Shown here: one piece after another, positions 29,801 to 44,800 of the stretch
How the letters are laid out: each line of letters starts with the position of its first letter
How positions within the stretch are numbered: position 1 is the stretch's first letter
From: Owenia fusiformis
Lineage: Eukaryota > Annelida > Polychaeta > Sabellida > Oweniidae
Direction: 5' to 3'
Length of the DNA stretch: 64,000 nucleotides
Assembly: GCA_903813345.2 (NCBI GenBank)
Contig: CAIIXF020000009.1
Coordinates: forward strand, 37,815,759 to 37,879,758
Program-made: the position numbers and the translations under genes
Notes under the pieces: generated by a model
What the model saw: the letters and a program-made list of their open reading frames with translations, nothing else
What the model was told of the DNA's origin: nothing
Database searches by the model: none

Positions 29801-32800
29801 GCGTATTCTTCCTTCATGCCCGTTCCACAGACACGGCTTTTACTAATTTTTATGTTTGAATCGGAATAAATAATGATAGGCCATTCAATATGGTGAAATT
29901 CAGTACTCGGTTCGTGCTTTGTACAACATTCTGTCCAACTCGTGCTGAATTTCACCATATTGAATGGCCTATCATTATTTATTCCTTAATCAAAACCTGG
30001 TATAGTTTTCTCCTGATTACGGTTGTAGATTATTATTGTGCTTTATGAAAAATGGTGTCAGCTTTGCACATTGGATATTGTCCCTTTGATACTCAAATGG
30101 ACTTTTAGACTGGTTTTTTTCTGTCCCACATCATTTGTTCTTCAACATGTATTACTGCAAATTTAATTTTAGATACTGGGTTGCATGTATTGAATTATGA
30201 TGTAACATGCAGCAAAAAGCATGTGCCTATATAAAAATAAATTATTTGATAAAGGTGTATATATTTCATCTCAATCCTGCAACCATATAATATATGCAAC
30301 ACTGCTGTTTTAATATGACCCTTAATAATCCAATTAAAGTGTACAAAATCTTTTACCCTTTGCATTCGTTTGACTTCACTTCTTAAAAGAGAGCTTCGTC
30401 TTCACTCTTTCAAACTAAAATAAACCTGTGAACTCACCGCGCCTTCTGGCGTCATCGTTGAGCCCGGAATTGACCAATGACATGCACATATTTAATTTGA
30501 ACGCAATTGGCGTATGTTTCTTCAAACTCGCTGATTGGTAGAAGAAAGGTCAGCGCGTAGGTCAGAAGTGATTACCTGCGTGGGGGTGGGGCTACTTAAC
30601 TGTAATATGGTCTCTACTAGGCAGAGTGTAGTTTAACTAGACTCTGCACGCAGGCTAAAAATCTTTACATGAACATGTAATGATGTTATTTCAAAATGCT
30701 ATCAACATTGCTCCATGTGCCATTGTGTGGTGATGGTTGTAGCTCCAGTACATGACACATAAGTTGGTAAAGATCTACTGCACTCACAGGTCCATGCTTA
30801 AACCTCCTCTTGAAACCTGGAAGTGGACATTGGGTTTTTGTTTTATCAGAGGTCCTATTATGAGGTCCTATTGGGTTATCATTGATTTCCCATTTGCTTC
30901 AACATAAAACATGACATAGTTGCATATCATATAATGTATGGATAGTGTGTCTATTATTGTCAGAGGCCAATGTCACCTAATATAGCATACAGCTCGAAAG
31001 CTTCATAGTGATCAACTGAACACCTTTTTAGCTCACATATGTGAGGCTCTAGTTATTCCCCACTAGTTGATATTTAGTTTTGAATTTTGGAAATAATTCA
31101 TATAATTCTGATTTTATCTTTAAAAATTTTAAATGTCATGTGGATTTAAATCATACTCTCATCACATGTAATTAAAAATATTGCATTATGTTGTCTGAAT
31201 TTGTGACATAATCTATATAATTCTGATACAAATCTTTTAAAATTTTAAACGTCATGTGCATTTACGACCTTGCTCTTGACATGTTTTTATATATTGTTTT
31301 ATGTTGTGTTAGTAATAGTATTTTTTAGATCACAAGTATGAGCTATTATTATTGTTTACTTGTCTGTCTGTCCATCCGTCTGTCTGTCTTTTTAGTAGTA
31401 CATTTTAATCCTTCAAGACAATGCCAATGTTAATTCTTTGCCATATATCTATCTCTTCTCCTTGGTGTATTCATATCATTGATTTGCACTAGCGGTAACA
31501 TCCTCCCAGTTGTTGATTTTGTTACTCATGTGAATGTGAACATTTTTACCATTTCCCATCACAAAAACAAATGTCCACAAGTCTATTGCATGATTTTAGG
31601 AAATTGGTAAGATTTATTATGATTACATTAATTAATTTCCAGGTGCTTGGGAAGCTCTTTAAGATAGACTACGACAATATACATGAAGATGAGATGGATG
31701 ATTTGAGGCAACAAAGAAAAACTGCTAATAAAAAGGTATTCTATCTAGTACACCTTAACTTTTTCTCAACATTTTTGTCTTATACCTATTCTGTTAAAGT
31801 CTCTTGCAAACTATGTATAGTGATTTGCCATCTATCAGAGAGTTTTGTAAAAGCGCTTCAATCAAACTTCTTTGATTTTCATAATAAAAACCTCATCACA
31901 CACAAATGTACCTAGAAACCAAGATGTCAGTCCATTGCCTATTCCATCTGACATCTATTTAACAATAATCATCTAAGAAAATTCAAATTGAGTAACAAAC
32001 AAGATGTTGAAGATGTGGCCTATTAATACTTAATTTAATACTACGTTTAGCTACGTTTAGCACTGTTGATTGAGGAGATAATTTTTATTATGAGTTTTAA
32101 AATAGTGAGAAAACGAGAGAGGATTGCTAAACATTTATTTATTTAACCTAGTCTTGTCTAATGTTTTTCCTGCACTTCAAAAATGCTATATTTGTCCTTA
32201 TCGCTCATGAGCAGGTGGGTGGGTGGATGCCATTTATGCACATTTTGTTTGCTGTAGCAAGAAGACTTCATCCTCTTAAATTCTTAATGTGCCATTTTGC
32301 TGTATGCTGTACTATGTGCAATATTTATCACTTGATTGATACCTTCATTGAACATTTTAATAAATACATGTGCATACACCACTAATGAGATATAATTGTC
32401 ATGATGGTGGATTGCCAGACTTACTTGAAATTAGTACACATATTAGAAGGCACCAAAGTTTATTTTGGGATTTGGGTGTAACCTTTTTGAGTGGTTTCAT
32501 AGCAGCCATCATAGAAAATGGATAAATCTTGTCATCTCCATTTCTGGAAAACTGCTCATTTGACTTTCTTCAAATTTTACCAAGTTCTACAGCTGATTAA
32601 ATTTTAGGTGGGCATCTTGTTTTCTGTTAGGCTGTATTGAATTTTTGTATTTTGCTTATTTATGTTGTCTTTCTTTTTGCAGGATAAAGAATACAAGAAA
32701 AGTGTGCTTTTACCTACAAAACCACCCATCCCAAGAAGTGGAAGAAAACCTCAAGGTGAGTGAGCTTTGGATAATTATTTTATGGTGTCAGGTGTGGCAT

Positions 32801-35800
32801 ATAAACACAATGGTGTCAGGTGTGGCAAATAAAGTCAATGGTGTCAGGTGTGGCAAATATACTCAATTGTGTCAGGTGTGGCAAATAGACTCAATGGTGT
32901 CAGGTTTGGCAAATAGACTCAATGGTGTCAGGTATGGCAAATAGACTCAATGGTGTCAGGTATGGCGAATAGACTCAATTGTGTCAGGTATGGCAAATGG
33001 ACTCAATGGTGTCAGGTGTAGCAAATAGACTCAGTGGTGTCAGGTGTAGCAAAAAGACTCAATAACGCAGATGCGAGTAAGTAGTTACCAGTTTCACCAC
33101 CAGGTGGCTCGTTCGGGTCAGATAGCATGGCGGGTATAGTAGAATGTTCCCTTTAACTTAAATTACATCTGTTTTAGTGGTTCAATTTTCATATAACCCT
33201 TCTGTATCTAATTGTTATGTAAATCAAAATATGTCCAGTAAAAGAAAATGTTATCTGTTCAATACAAGAAAAGATATTTCACTTTTTGTGATTTTGTAAC
33301 ATGGGGTCTATGGGGAATCAACCCGAGCTAGAAGTCACATTTTCAAAAAAAAATTAATTTTCAAAGTTGATCAACAATTTTCGAAACCATATTTCTAGAC
33401 GTACTTTTACATGTAGATTTCAAATATGACATCACTTTGACTGAATTTTGAATAGTTAATGACGTAAATCAAGATTTTTTCTACTCGCATCTAGTTTATT
33501 GTGTCAGATGTGGCAAATAGACTCAATGGTGTCAGGTGTGGCAAATAGACTCAATGGTGTCAGGTGTAACAAGTAGACTCAATGGTGTCAGGTGTAGCAA
33601 ATAGACCCAATGGGGTCAGGTGTACAAATAGACTCAATGGTGGTCAAAGGTTTGGCAAATAGACTCAATAGAGGCCCAAGCTGAGGATCTGAGAGTGAGC
33701 TCATCAAAATGGCATAATAGATCAGTTGTAATTTAAAATTTCCTATTCCTAGTGAAAAAATCAGCTGGTCTCTATCAAAAGCAACCAGCGGACCAGCCTT
33801 CAAAGAACCCATGCAATTACCCAGGGTGCATTCACCAACATTCTTTGCTGCCAGAATTCTTAAATCCATTGTTGTAACCATGGAAATAATGACATAATTG
33901 AGTAAGCATTCTTTAAGAACTCATCTGGTGGTGCACCCATGAGATAAATAAGTTCTAAGATCTTTTATATAGGCTCGGGTGGAAATGACCCAAGTCTCAT
34001 CTTTATCCAATCATATATTTATATGCATAGAGGCTAAACGTTACACATATTTCAATTTAAAAGATGCATAAATACATATGATTGGGATGGAATCATGTAT
34101 TGTAGGATTAAACGATTGATGCATTCAATACCTGTTAGATTAAGCTAAATCTAATCAGATTAATGAATAACAGCCCAGTCACATTTGTCGTACGGCGGCC
34201 ATACGTCGACCGCAGATCAATTAAATCAGTGTATTTCTGCGGCAAGCGTAGGAAAACTACGCTCGCCTTGTGGTCTCCGTACGGCGTATCCAGTTTTTTA
34301 CAGGCCGCAGGGTCGCCATAGAAATTATAACTCGGAGTGATAATATTTGTTCATTTCTGCGGTGCCCGTAGAAATCAACTGGCTCATCAAGATTAAATCA
34401 TTATTTCTCAATGTTTCATGAACACTTTTAATTTGATATTACATCCTAGCACGATAGAATAACTTTTATAAATTGTCCCGATGTGAATAAAATGAAAATA
34501 AGCATTATTTATCAACAGAAATTTAAAATTAGCTGTGCGGCTGCCGTGGGAAATGTGACTGCAAAAGTATGAGAGCGTAGAAATTCTACGGCGAGCGTAA
34601 AAAAGCTACTGACCGCAGAAATGATAGACCGCACGGCGGCTGTAGGAAATGTGGCTGGGGTGTAAAATACTGTAAAATAAATAATGGTCAGCTGATTTAC
34701 TCCCCAGAGCTAACTATATAAAAACTGAACAATAATTGTAAGATTTTGCTGAGTGTGAAACTATATTTATGTTTATTATGTATATGTTATAGGAATAGCG
34801 TAAAGTTTTGAATATAATGTCAGTGTATACTTATTTCTGCTGCTTTATGCCTAATTGGACCATTGCACAGTATTGATTGGTCTAAAGTATATTTATCAAG
34901 CATTATTTATTGTTTCTCTGAATGCGACAGAATGTTACGTCATATTTTGGTAGGATACACTATGTGTTTAACTTTGACGGAGAGCAATAATAAGAATGTT
35001 TATGTTCAATCCTAAACCCTTTGCAATCTTGTAATGTTGTCATAGTTGAAAGAATAGATGACTCAATGATGAAATAACTCCCTTATTTCAAAATAAGAGG
35101 ATTTGTCTCATTCATTACTCATTTAACTTATCTCAATGCAACTTTGAACACAAGTCATGAACGGAAAGGTCTAATACAACGATTCTGTGTACACAAAACA
35201 CTGTTTAATTTTGGCATAAAGTAAATTGGCAATCAGGCTCAGACTGTACTGTAGATATTGTGATTTTTCAAGTAGATAGATTTTCAATTAATGAAATTGT
35301 AGTGTTCCCCAATCCAAATTAAGTTATAGATGATACATGATTTGAGTAAATTAATTGTATTAATTATTTTCAGTAAATGAGTACTGTACTTCTAATATTT
35401 GTAAGTAGAATCATTGCATCTGATTCATTATCTTTTGATAGCGAGACTATAGCTCAGAGTTGGAATATCATATGACTGTTATAGTCTGTTCTTTCAATAG
35501 AATCAGTCTCTTTTACTTACGGAATCATAAAACATCTTGTCCCTTTTATCAATAACACCTCTTTGGAGGTGCATTGTTTCATCAGCTCCAATATTCTCAT
35601 TTATGGGCTGAATTGGCTCAATAGCTCCTGGACCGTCGTCATATTTTGGCGTACTGCTCACACTCGATCTATCTATATTTTCATCAGGACTTTCCGATTT
35701 ACAGCTAGGTGAGAATTCCTTCAGCAAGCCATACTGCGCATTTATGTCCATATCTCTCGCAAGCAAGAGCATGATGATGAAAAGAATAAAATAGAAAGCA

Positions 35801-38800
35801 GCATCTAATAGGAATGCAAAACCGGGATAGATGTTCACAGTGGCTACATAGATGTTGTTGATAATTATCGAACCAAATAAATTCGAAAGAGTTTCACCAC
35901 ATGAAAGTAACGAAAATGTTTTTCCAATTTCATCTTCGTGAACAGTTTTACTAAGAATAGACTTTACGCCTGCGACGATCAGACTAGTGGGGCCACCTAT
36001 AACCATCGAAAGGTACACCATCCAGGATTTATCAGCAAATGATATCATCATCAAGCGGGTGAATTTGAATGTAATTCCTGTCATGATGATGGTAGAATCT
36101 TTCAGCTTAAGGACATTGGTCAATATAGGAAGCATGAAGAACTGGGCGAGGCCAGACGCAGCATATTCAATTGCAAGCAGGTAGCCATACCAGGATCTAG
36201 GCCAGTCCAATGGTGATCTCTTGACATACAGCATTGAAATATCTTGTTCTCCAGACTTACATGTCTGATGTGCCACAATGATGAAAAACAACATGCAGAT
36301 ATAGCAGCGTGCATTATTTTCACGGCGTTTAAATACAACGAGCAAAGAGTCTCGCATGTTGGTGAGTTTAAACAGGAAAGTTGGTTTCTGATCACCTGAA
36401 GGGAATGCAGTTTGAGGGTTTTGAACACTCTCCTCCATGCAGCAAAGGGTGACCATTACTGCTATCCCGTTGATCAGTGTTACAATGGTGAATATAACAT
36501 TGAAGTTAACCACCTCTAACAATGCTCCAGCAAGGAGTGATCCGCAACAGTAACCAAAAAAGTTCATACCAAGAAGTTTTCCGAGTCGTCGTGTACGGTT
36601 TGCTTTATCTGTGACATCAGCCACGTAGCTATGGAGTGCCATTGTGATGACAGCACTTTTCCCAAAAATTCCACTCAGGCCAGAACCAATCATAATCAGC
36701 ACCATTGTTGGCATGCGGGGCGCAGATCCTAGCATGTATAACAATACAGAGAAAATATTACCTAGACACGGTAGCATGATGGGTAATTTACGTCCAACTT
36801 TATCGCTCCAGGCACCACAGAATAACGAAAGAATAATCACAGGGACATTCAACAGTACCTTGTAGGCCATAAGATACTCCGCGGAAAGTTCCTGAACCAT
36901 GTTTTCATATTCCGGAAATTCTTTTAAATGGCCACAAACAGTTTTATTAACTGTATCAGTAAATCCTTGTTTACATGTGGTCTCATAGATAAATAAGCGG
37001 GCCGTTGGTTCTAGCATACTCTGCGCCATTTTATAGAGAAAGAAGATCAACTCTGCGACAAAGTTTGTACACATGCATTTCTTTAATTGTTCAAACCCCA
37101 TTGTTTCATGCAATAAAGTCCTAGCAAATGTTTCAACGCACTTTTCTGTTACGGCAATCTTATGTATCAAACTATAGAGACAAGAATTTTCGTATTCTGT
37201 TTTATTCCAAATCGAGATATTCTGTTTTGATAAAGTTAAATACCCTTTCTTGCTAATCTTCTTTTCTAAGTGAGAAATTAATTAATTTCTCTGACACCTC
37301 ATTTCCCCAAAGTTCCGTCCAATATTGCCTGCAATCCTATCCTTTAATTGTCCCACTTGATCTTTTCTTTCATATATCTTCAAAGAATTCCCGAATGACA
37401 AAACCTTTTTTTCGCCACCTGAAATATTACGAGTCCAGCTGATCTAAACGTGACGGCTTGAATCTGAGTGCCTTTAGTGTCAAATTAAGTCTTGCAAGAG
37501 TGCTGGCAACTTCTGCGCTGAATCTATTGATCAGTTATTACTGAAATGTTCAGAATTGGAATTATTATTTGATCTGTGGTGGGTGTTTAAAATGCTTTAT
37601 CTAAATGGATTATATTGCTAGTAGCATACCTTGTTAATTAATGCTTCATTCCATTGTAGTCGTCATAATTGCTACTTGAGGAGAACTCTTATTGTTTCTT
37701 TGCATTATTTACTGTTCTACTATGACATTTATTTTACTGCTTTTGACAAAGAGTTATAAATAATGCTAAACGTCATAATGAAATACAATTATGGCTCTTT
37801 TCATGCTCTCTAAATCACAGTCAATATGACCATGGACCTCATTCTGTAAGTTGTCAGGATATTATGTCATTAGAGTTTTTTGTAAGACATCAAGCATGTG
37901 TTTTGTAACACTGTGGTTACCCACATCCACTGTTACTTAGTGTGTGTAGATAAAACATATATGACATATATTGAGTAGAGGCATGCTTTGTTAAAGTCTC
38001 ATTAGAATTAGAAAAAATTGTATATATTAATGGATTCTAAAATATTGCTATTTAGCCTATTATCTAGTAGCCCCTGAGATACAGTAATGTCTTATATTTT
38101 CTCTGTTCTATCGCGATCACAATCCCATTGCTAATCAGAAATTGACTGAGTAATCCGAAACTGATCTAACATTTTGATGAATAGGATTTCTAATTCTCTG
38201 AGTTGATTTGTAGATCCCAGTAAACGCCTACTTATTCGTTTTCTGGTTCTGTTTAATGAACAGAACTAGAACGTTGTAATCCTACTTTGTACATTTGACC
38301 TCAGGAAATTACAATTTTTTTAGACTTCGGTGTGTGTAGATTTATTATGTTTTACTATTATGTGGTAGGTGGTATTTTTGATCTATGATTGTGTCAATAA
38401 ACTTTGGTCATTTCAATTAAGACTTAACCAGAATTTTTTCCTATTCCGCATAACCGATCTTAGGATGCTGATTATTCTATATCATCTTTTATCAAATGGA
38501 TACTTAATATATACGGGGATAATGACACAAGATAATTTCGGTATGCGCCACTAAAATCGTTCTGACGGATATGAAGTGATATCCAATTGTATCTGACATA
38601 TACTATTTTTATTTCTTTAGTTTTGATGAAAATTGTTTGACAAATAGCAGCCTTGGCTAATTGAACTTCCATAATATAGTTCCAAACATTGCTCATTAAA
38701 ATGATTTAAATGTTCTCAATGCAATCACTTTATTCGGTTTAGGACCTGAACACAATGAAAAAAACTAGAATTGAATTGATTTCTAATAACCAAGGTGAAA

Positions 38801-41800
38801 AACTAAATGTGATGGCCATTGTCCCAAAAGGCTATTATTTTTATCCACTCATGGATATTGCCCATCTCCACTCATTGGCTGCGCTCACTTGTGGATATGG
38901 GTGATATCCACTCATGGATAAAATGATATCCCTCAAAAATCATAGGGTATCCTATATTTATTATATTATTGTTAAGATATAACAACATAATATAATATTA
39001 TTTCTTTGATTCAAAATCAAGTCAGAAATATGAAGCTAATCAAATAATAAGTTCTATAGAAACATGAATAAATATGAATTGCTCATTGAAACAATAACGG
39101 GTGTTTGTCCATTTGACTTTGTAATCATGTTTACCGAATCCCTGTTCTGTCGTCAACTTTTTTTCATCTGAAATCCCCATTCATTGATCTCTGTAATTGC
39201 AGACTAAGCTGATGCGATTATTTAATGCAAATTCAGCATTTGCATAATTCTCTTCTGATTCTTGATTAATACTGACTTATCAGACTCCCTTTTGTCAGAC
39301 TTCAAAAGTGTTTTGTCTGTCGCATAAAAAAACATGGAAAACATACAAAAGAGATGTTACACATTGACATAAATGTAAAACATATGATGCATGAGGTTTT
39401 TAGTGTTTTTCAAAGGAGATTGTTCAGTATTTAGAAAATATTGAATTCAGCTGAAAGGACCCACGATGTGCCACGTTGACTAATTCATCTGGCTGCCTAA
39501 TCTAGATCCTGAATGTCAAGGTCATTTCAAGTAGAAATCGTATTATTGAATTTTCAATAGGCCTAGGAAAGGCCAGTCTGAAGACTTCAAGTTATGTTTA
39601 ACATGTATGATCCTTTTAAAGCTTGATTATAGCATTTCTGCATCTTATATCTTCAATAACTTCAAGGCTTTATTTAATCAGATGCAATTCTTTTTAAGAA
39701 AGTAAAATTAGAGTTGCAATGGAAACAGTGTCACGACTTGATATATTTATGAAATATTTTACAATCTATCCCTTGTAATTCTGGAGAACTTTTTGACCTC
39801 TTTGCTGATTAGTATGCAAGCTTACATGTGAAAGCTCTACATTATTAGCAGTATTGATAACTCAGATGATAGTAGGTAGTTACCAGTTTCACCACCAGGT
39901 GGCTCGTTCGGGTCAGATAGCATGGCGGGTAAAGTAGAAAGTTCCCTTTAACTTAAATATTTATCTGTTTTAGTTGTTCAATTTTCAGAGCATGCTTATG
40001 TATATGTAATAGTAATGCAAATTAAAATATCTCCAGTAAAAGAAAATCTTACCTGTCCAATACAAGAAGAAATATATCACTTTTTGTGATTTTATAACAT
40101 GGGGTCTATGGGGAATCTCCCCAAACTAGGAGTCACATTTTCAAAAAAAATTAAATTTTCATTAGTTGATAAACAATTTTTGAAACCATATTTCAAATAT
40201 GACATCACTTACTTTGACTGAATTTTGAATATTTAATGACGTAAATCAAGATTATTTTTACTCGCATCTAGTCTATTCATCTTGGCCCACCTTAAATCAA
40301 TTGTCATGGGGTCATTAATAGAGCCTTTCTGAACTGATTGCATAATTGAGTTAATCACAGAAATAACATCCATCTGCTTGCCTTGTGTTTGTCTGATTTG
40401 TCTTTGGATGTCCATTGTCCACAGAGCAAGGCTTCTAAGAGGTCAGAAAATTAGGCTAAATATTGAAGAGAGATGTACAGTGGGATGTGCAATATCAATG
40501 TGCAATATGTGCATGTCAAATATGAGCCAATTTAAGTTTTTGAATATTTAAATGTATGACAGGGGATGAAGTGTTTGGGGTTCTTTAATCACGGTGATAT
40601 GAGAATATTAGAATTAATTTTTTAAAGATCACTTAATTTGAAGTTATTCAATGATTCGAGGTAATACAAAGTATTAAATAATGTTTTTATTCAATGATAT
40701 TTAATTGGAAATATAGGTAAATGATATTTTCAGAGTCTGATTATTTTTCTCATGTGTTGTGTTTTCTCAGGGTTGTGTGTTAATGTCACATTGGCAAATG
40801 ACACCTTTAAACATTTTCTAATTTCATTGAATGAGTTCATCACACCATTATGTTTAGAATTCTCAACTTGTGGTGCTGTCATATTGTTATAGTCTCAAAC
40901 TTTTTTTGTGGACAAGTTTTGGAGTTCAGCAGTTGGTGTTTGGAGTTCAGCAGTTGGTGTTTGGTGTTTGGAGTTCAGTGTTTGTAACAAATGTCAGTTG
41001 GTGAAATTTTCCATGTAATACATGTTATGTTATAATGCTTTAAGGCTAACAGGACTAATTGCCATGATCAGGACTAAGTATCATGATTATTCCTTTATAA
41101 TGATGATGTAAGTCGTCGTGTTTTGTGACATCAAATGTCATACAAACGCCAATCACATCACGTTGATCATGATCGCTTCAAAAGGAATGTATTCCCGATT
41201 GTATATAGATTGCTCAGTGGCTAGCCAAATACTTTAATTAATCAAAATCCCTTTTCATTTTCTCATGACATTCATCACTCCCACATCTAGGTATGATTTT
41301 GGAATGCAGGATATTGGTGAAATCTAAGCAATGTGCTTTGGAGCATTTGCAATATTGTCAAATCTAATTGATGTTCCCTATGCAGTACTATAATGGCATT
41401 TTTGTATAATCAGAAACCCTTGTATGTTATAATTCTGTTATAATTGTAAATACATGTAATTCATGTATGAGTATATAAATAAATGTATTGGGATTGAGCT
41501 ATTTTCTCATTTTTGGAATAATTTGTTTTTGTAAGATGAAATATCAATGATTTCTTATATGATCTTGTCAACTTTTCTGTGTCATTTATTTTCATATTAA
41601 TACCTGTCTGTGGAGATGTCATAGTGCATTATGACCTGCTATTTAAACGCTTTCATATCTCTTAACCCATTTTCTGATATTTTGGGCCCTTTTTGAAAAG
41701 TTACACTTTTTTTTGGTTTAAAAATGATGCAAAATAATTTTCTCTAAGTTTGATCAGATTTTTGTTTTTGTTTCTGTTATGTTGTCATATTAAAAATCCG

Positions 41801-44800
41801 TATAAATAGAGTTACATCAATAATGAAAATATAATTACACATGATAAAATCTAACTTCTGAATATTAGATAAATCAGTTTTTTGATTGTTTGCTTTGATT
41901 CTTTAAAGAACAATATACCTATAAGTTACTTGGGAGGATATATTTATTTGCCACCTGCATATGCCCCGTATCTAATAAAACAACACTGCCATATATTGAG
42001 TATCAATGATTTTGAAGGTTATTTTAACACATGAAAATACTGATTCTTTAATGAGATATAACAGCAATTGATTTACAGAACAACATTTGCATTCTTTAAC
42101 TGGCAAACTCCAAGTTGTCACTCTCAAGCAATTATATTGGGATTAGTTTTACAGAACACGGATAAGTGTTATATTTATTTGACAGTTCCATTAGTTTCCC
42201 AATAATAAATGGCCACGTTTTAATTCCTTTCCTGTTAGGCATATTTTTGTTTATCCATAACTGCTCTCTGATTAGTTTTTCATGTTCTCTACTTCTGCGT
42301 ATTCTTCTCGTTATTTTATTCAGTTGTTACATTTGATCTGATTTCTATTAATGCAGCATGGTATTTGATAGCCTATGAATGGCCTCACGTTTCAATGACA
42401 TTACTATTTCTTATGTAATTCAGAATTGTATTATTGTTGTTGATTTTTTATGAATGTGTTATTGTGGCCTTCTGATTGAAACGATCATAATGCTTTCAGG
42501 TCGTATTAACCTCAAGATAAATCAGAATGAGTCATATTGATCCTTAATCAACTCAATTCAGAGTCATCTCATGGTCTGCAACTTAATTGCAACTATGGTC
42601 TGCAACTTAATTGCAACTGTGGTCTGCAACTTAATTGCAACTATGGTCTGCAACTTAATTGCAACTATGGTCTTTAACTTAATTGAAACTATGGTCTGCA
42701 ACTTAATTGCAACTATGGTCTCCAACTTAATTACAACTATGGTCTGCAACTTAATTGCAACTATCGTCTGCAACTTAATTGCAACTATGGTCTGCAACTT
42801 AATTGCAACTATGGTCTCCAACTTAATTGCAACTATGGTCTGCAACTTAATTGCAATTATGGTCTGCAACTTAATTGCAACTATGGTCTCCAACTTAATT
42901 GCAATTATGGTCTGCAACTTAATTGCAACTATGGTCTTTAACTTAATTGCAATTATGGTCTGCAACGTAATTGCAACTATGGTCTGCAACTTAATTGCAA
43001 CTATGGTCTCCAACTTAATTGCAACTATGGTCTGCAACTTAATTGCAACTATGGTCTCCAACTTAATTGAAACTATGGTCTGCAACGTAATTGCAACTAT
43101 GGTCTGCAACTTAATTGCAACTATGGTCTCCAACTTAATTGCAATTATGGTCTGCAACTTTATTGCAACTATGGTCTTTAACTTAATTGAAACTATGGTC
43201 TGCAACGTAATTGCAACTATGGTCTGCAACTTAATTGCAACTAAGGTCTGCAACTTAATTGCAACTATGGTCTGCAACTTAATTGCAACTATGGTCTGCA
43301 ACTTAATTGCAACTATGGTCTCCAACTTAATTGCAACTATGGTCTGCAACTTAATTGCAACTATGGTCTCCAACTTAATTGCAACTATGGTCTGCAACTT
43401 AATTGCAACTATGGTCTGCAACTTAATTGCAACTATGGTCTCCAACTTAATTGCAATTATGGTCTGCAACTTAATTGCAACTATGGTCTGTAACTTGATT
43501 GCAACTAAGGTCTGCAACTAAGGTCTGCAACTTAATTGCAACTATGGTCTGCAACTTAATTGCAACTATGGTCTCCAACTTAATTTCAACAATGGTCTGC
43601 AACTTAATTGCAACTATGGTCTCCAACTTAATTGCAACTATGGTCTCCAACTTAATTGCAATTATGGTCTGCAACTTAATTGCAATTATGGTCTGCAACT
43701 TAATTGCAACTATGGTCTCCAACTTAATTGCAATTATGGTCTGCAACTTAATTGCAACTATGGTCTCCAACTTAATTGCAATTATGGTCTGCAACTTAAT
43801 TGCAACTATGGTCTCCAACTTAATTGCAATTATGGTCTGCAACTTAATTGCAACTATGGTCTGCAACTTAATTGCAACTATGGTCTGCAACTTAATTGCA
43901 ACTATGGTCTCCAATTTATTTGCAATTATGGTCTTCAACTTAATCGCAATTATGGTCTGCAACTTAATTGCAACTATGGTCTTCAACTTAATTGCAATGA
44001 TGGTCTGCAACTTAATTGCAACTATGGTCTGCAACTTAATTGCAACTATGGTCTTCAACTTAATTGCAACTATGGTCTGCAACTTAATTGCAACTATGGT
44101 CTCCAACTTAATTGCAATTATGGTCTGCAACTTAATTGCAACTATGGTCTGCAACTTAATTGCAACCATGGTCTGAAACTTAATTGCAACTATGGTCTGC
44201 AACTTAATTGATTAACCAATTTGCAACTAAGGTCTGCAACTTAGTTTTAACCAACTTAATTGCAACTATGATCTGCTACTTAGTTTTAACCAACTTAATT
44301 GCAACTATGGTCTGCAACTGAACTGGGACTATGGTCTGCAACTTAATTGCAACCATTGTCTGCAACTTAACTGCGACTATGGTCTGCAATTTCTTTCAAT
44401 CTAATTGCTGTAATATATTGAGTAGTAAAATTGTTGTTCAGTAAAGTTGGAAAACACTTGCCACTGACACTCCCACTTCATAATCTGTTGGTGCATAAAG
44501 TCCCTGCTTCACAAAGCCTTATTAAATGTATTACCCCTAAGAGTAAAGTTGTGGGGATTAAGAAAAACCATCTGTAGCACAAGAACTCAATGACTGCTCA
44601 ATTCCAAATGGATGCTGTTTTTGTAAAAAATACAATTTTGGAAAAAAATATGCCACTTTACCAACTTTGATAATATTTTTAAGAATGTTTCAGAAATGCA
44701 CAGATGCATCCCTGATTATCTCAAAACTTCCATGGTCTTTCGATATTTTATGATCTTTCTTTTTCATTTTGAGTAGAAAGTCTTGTCACTTGTTACTTTG

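Noticed and set aside
42571-44202. Long open frames on both strands (up to 317 codons)
   Set aside because: They are pure translations of the 24-bp array; no unique coding part, start context or splice sites.
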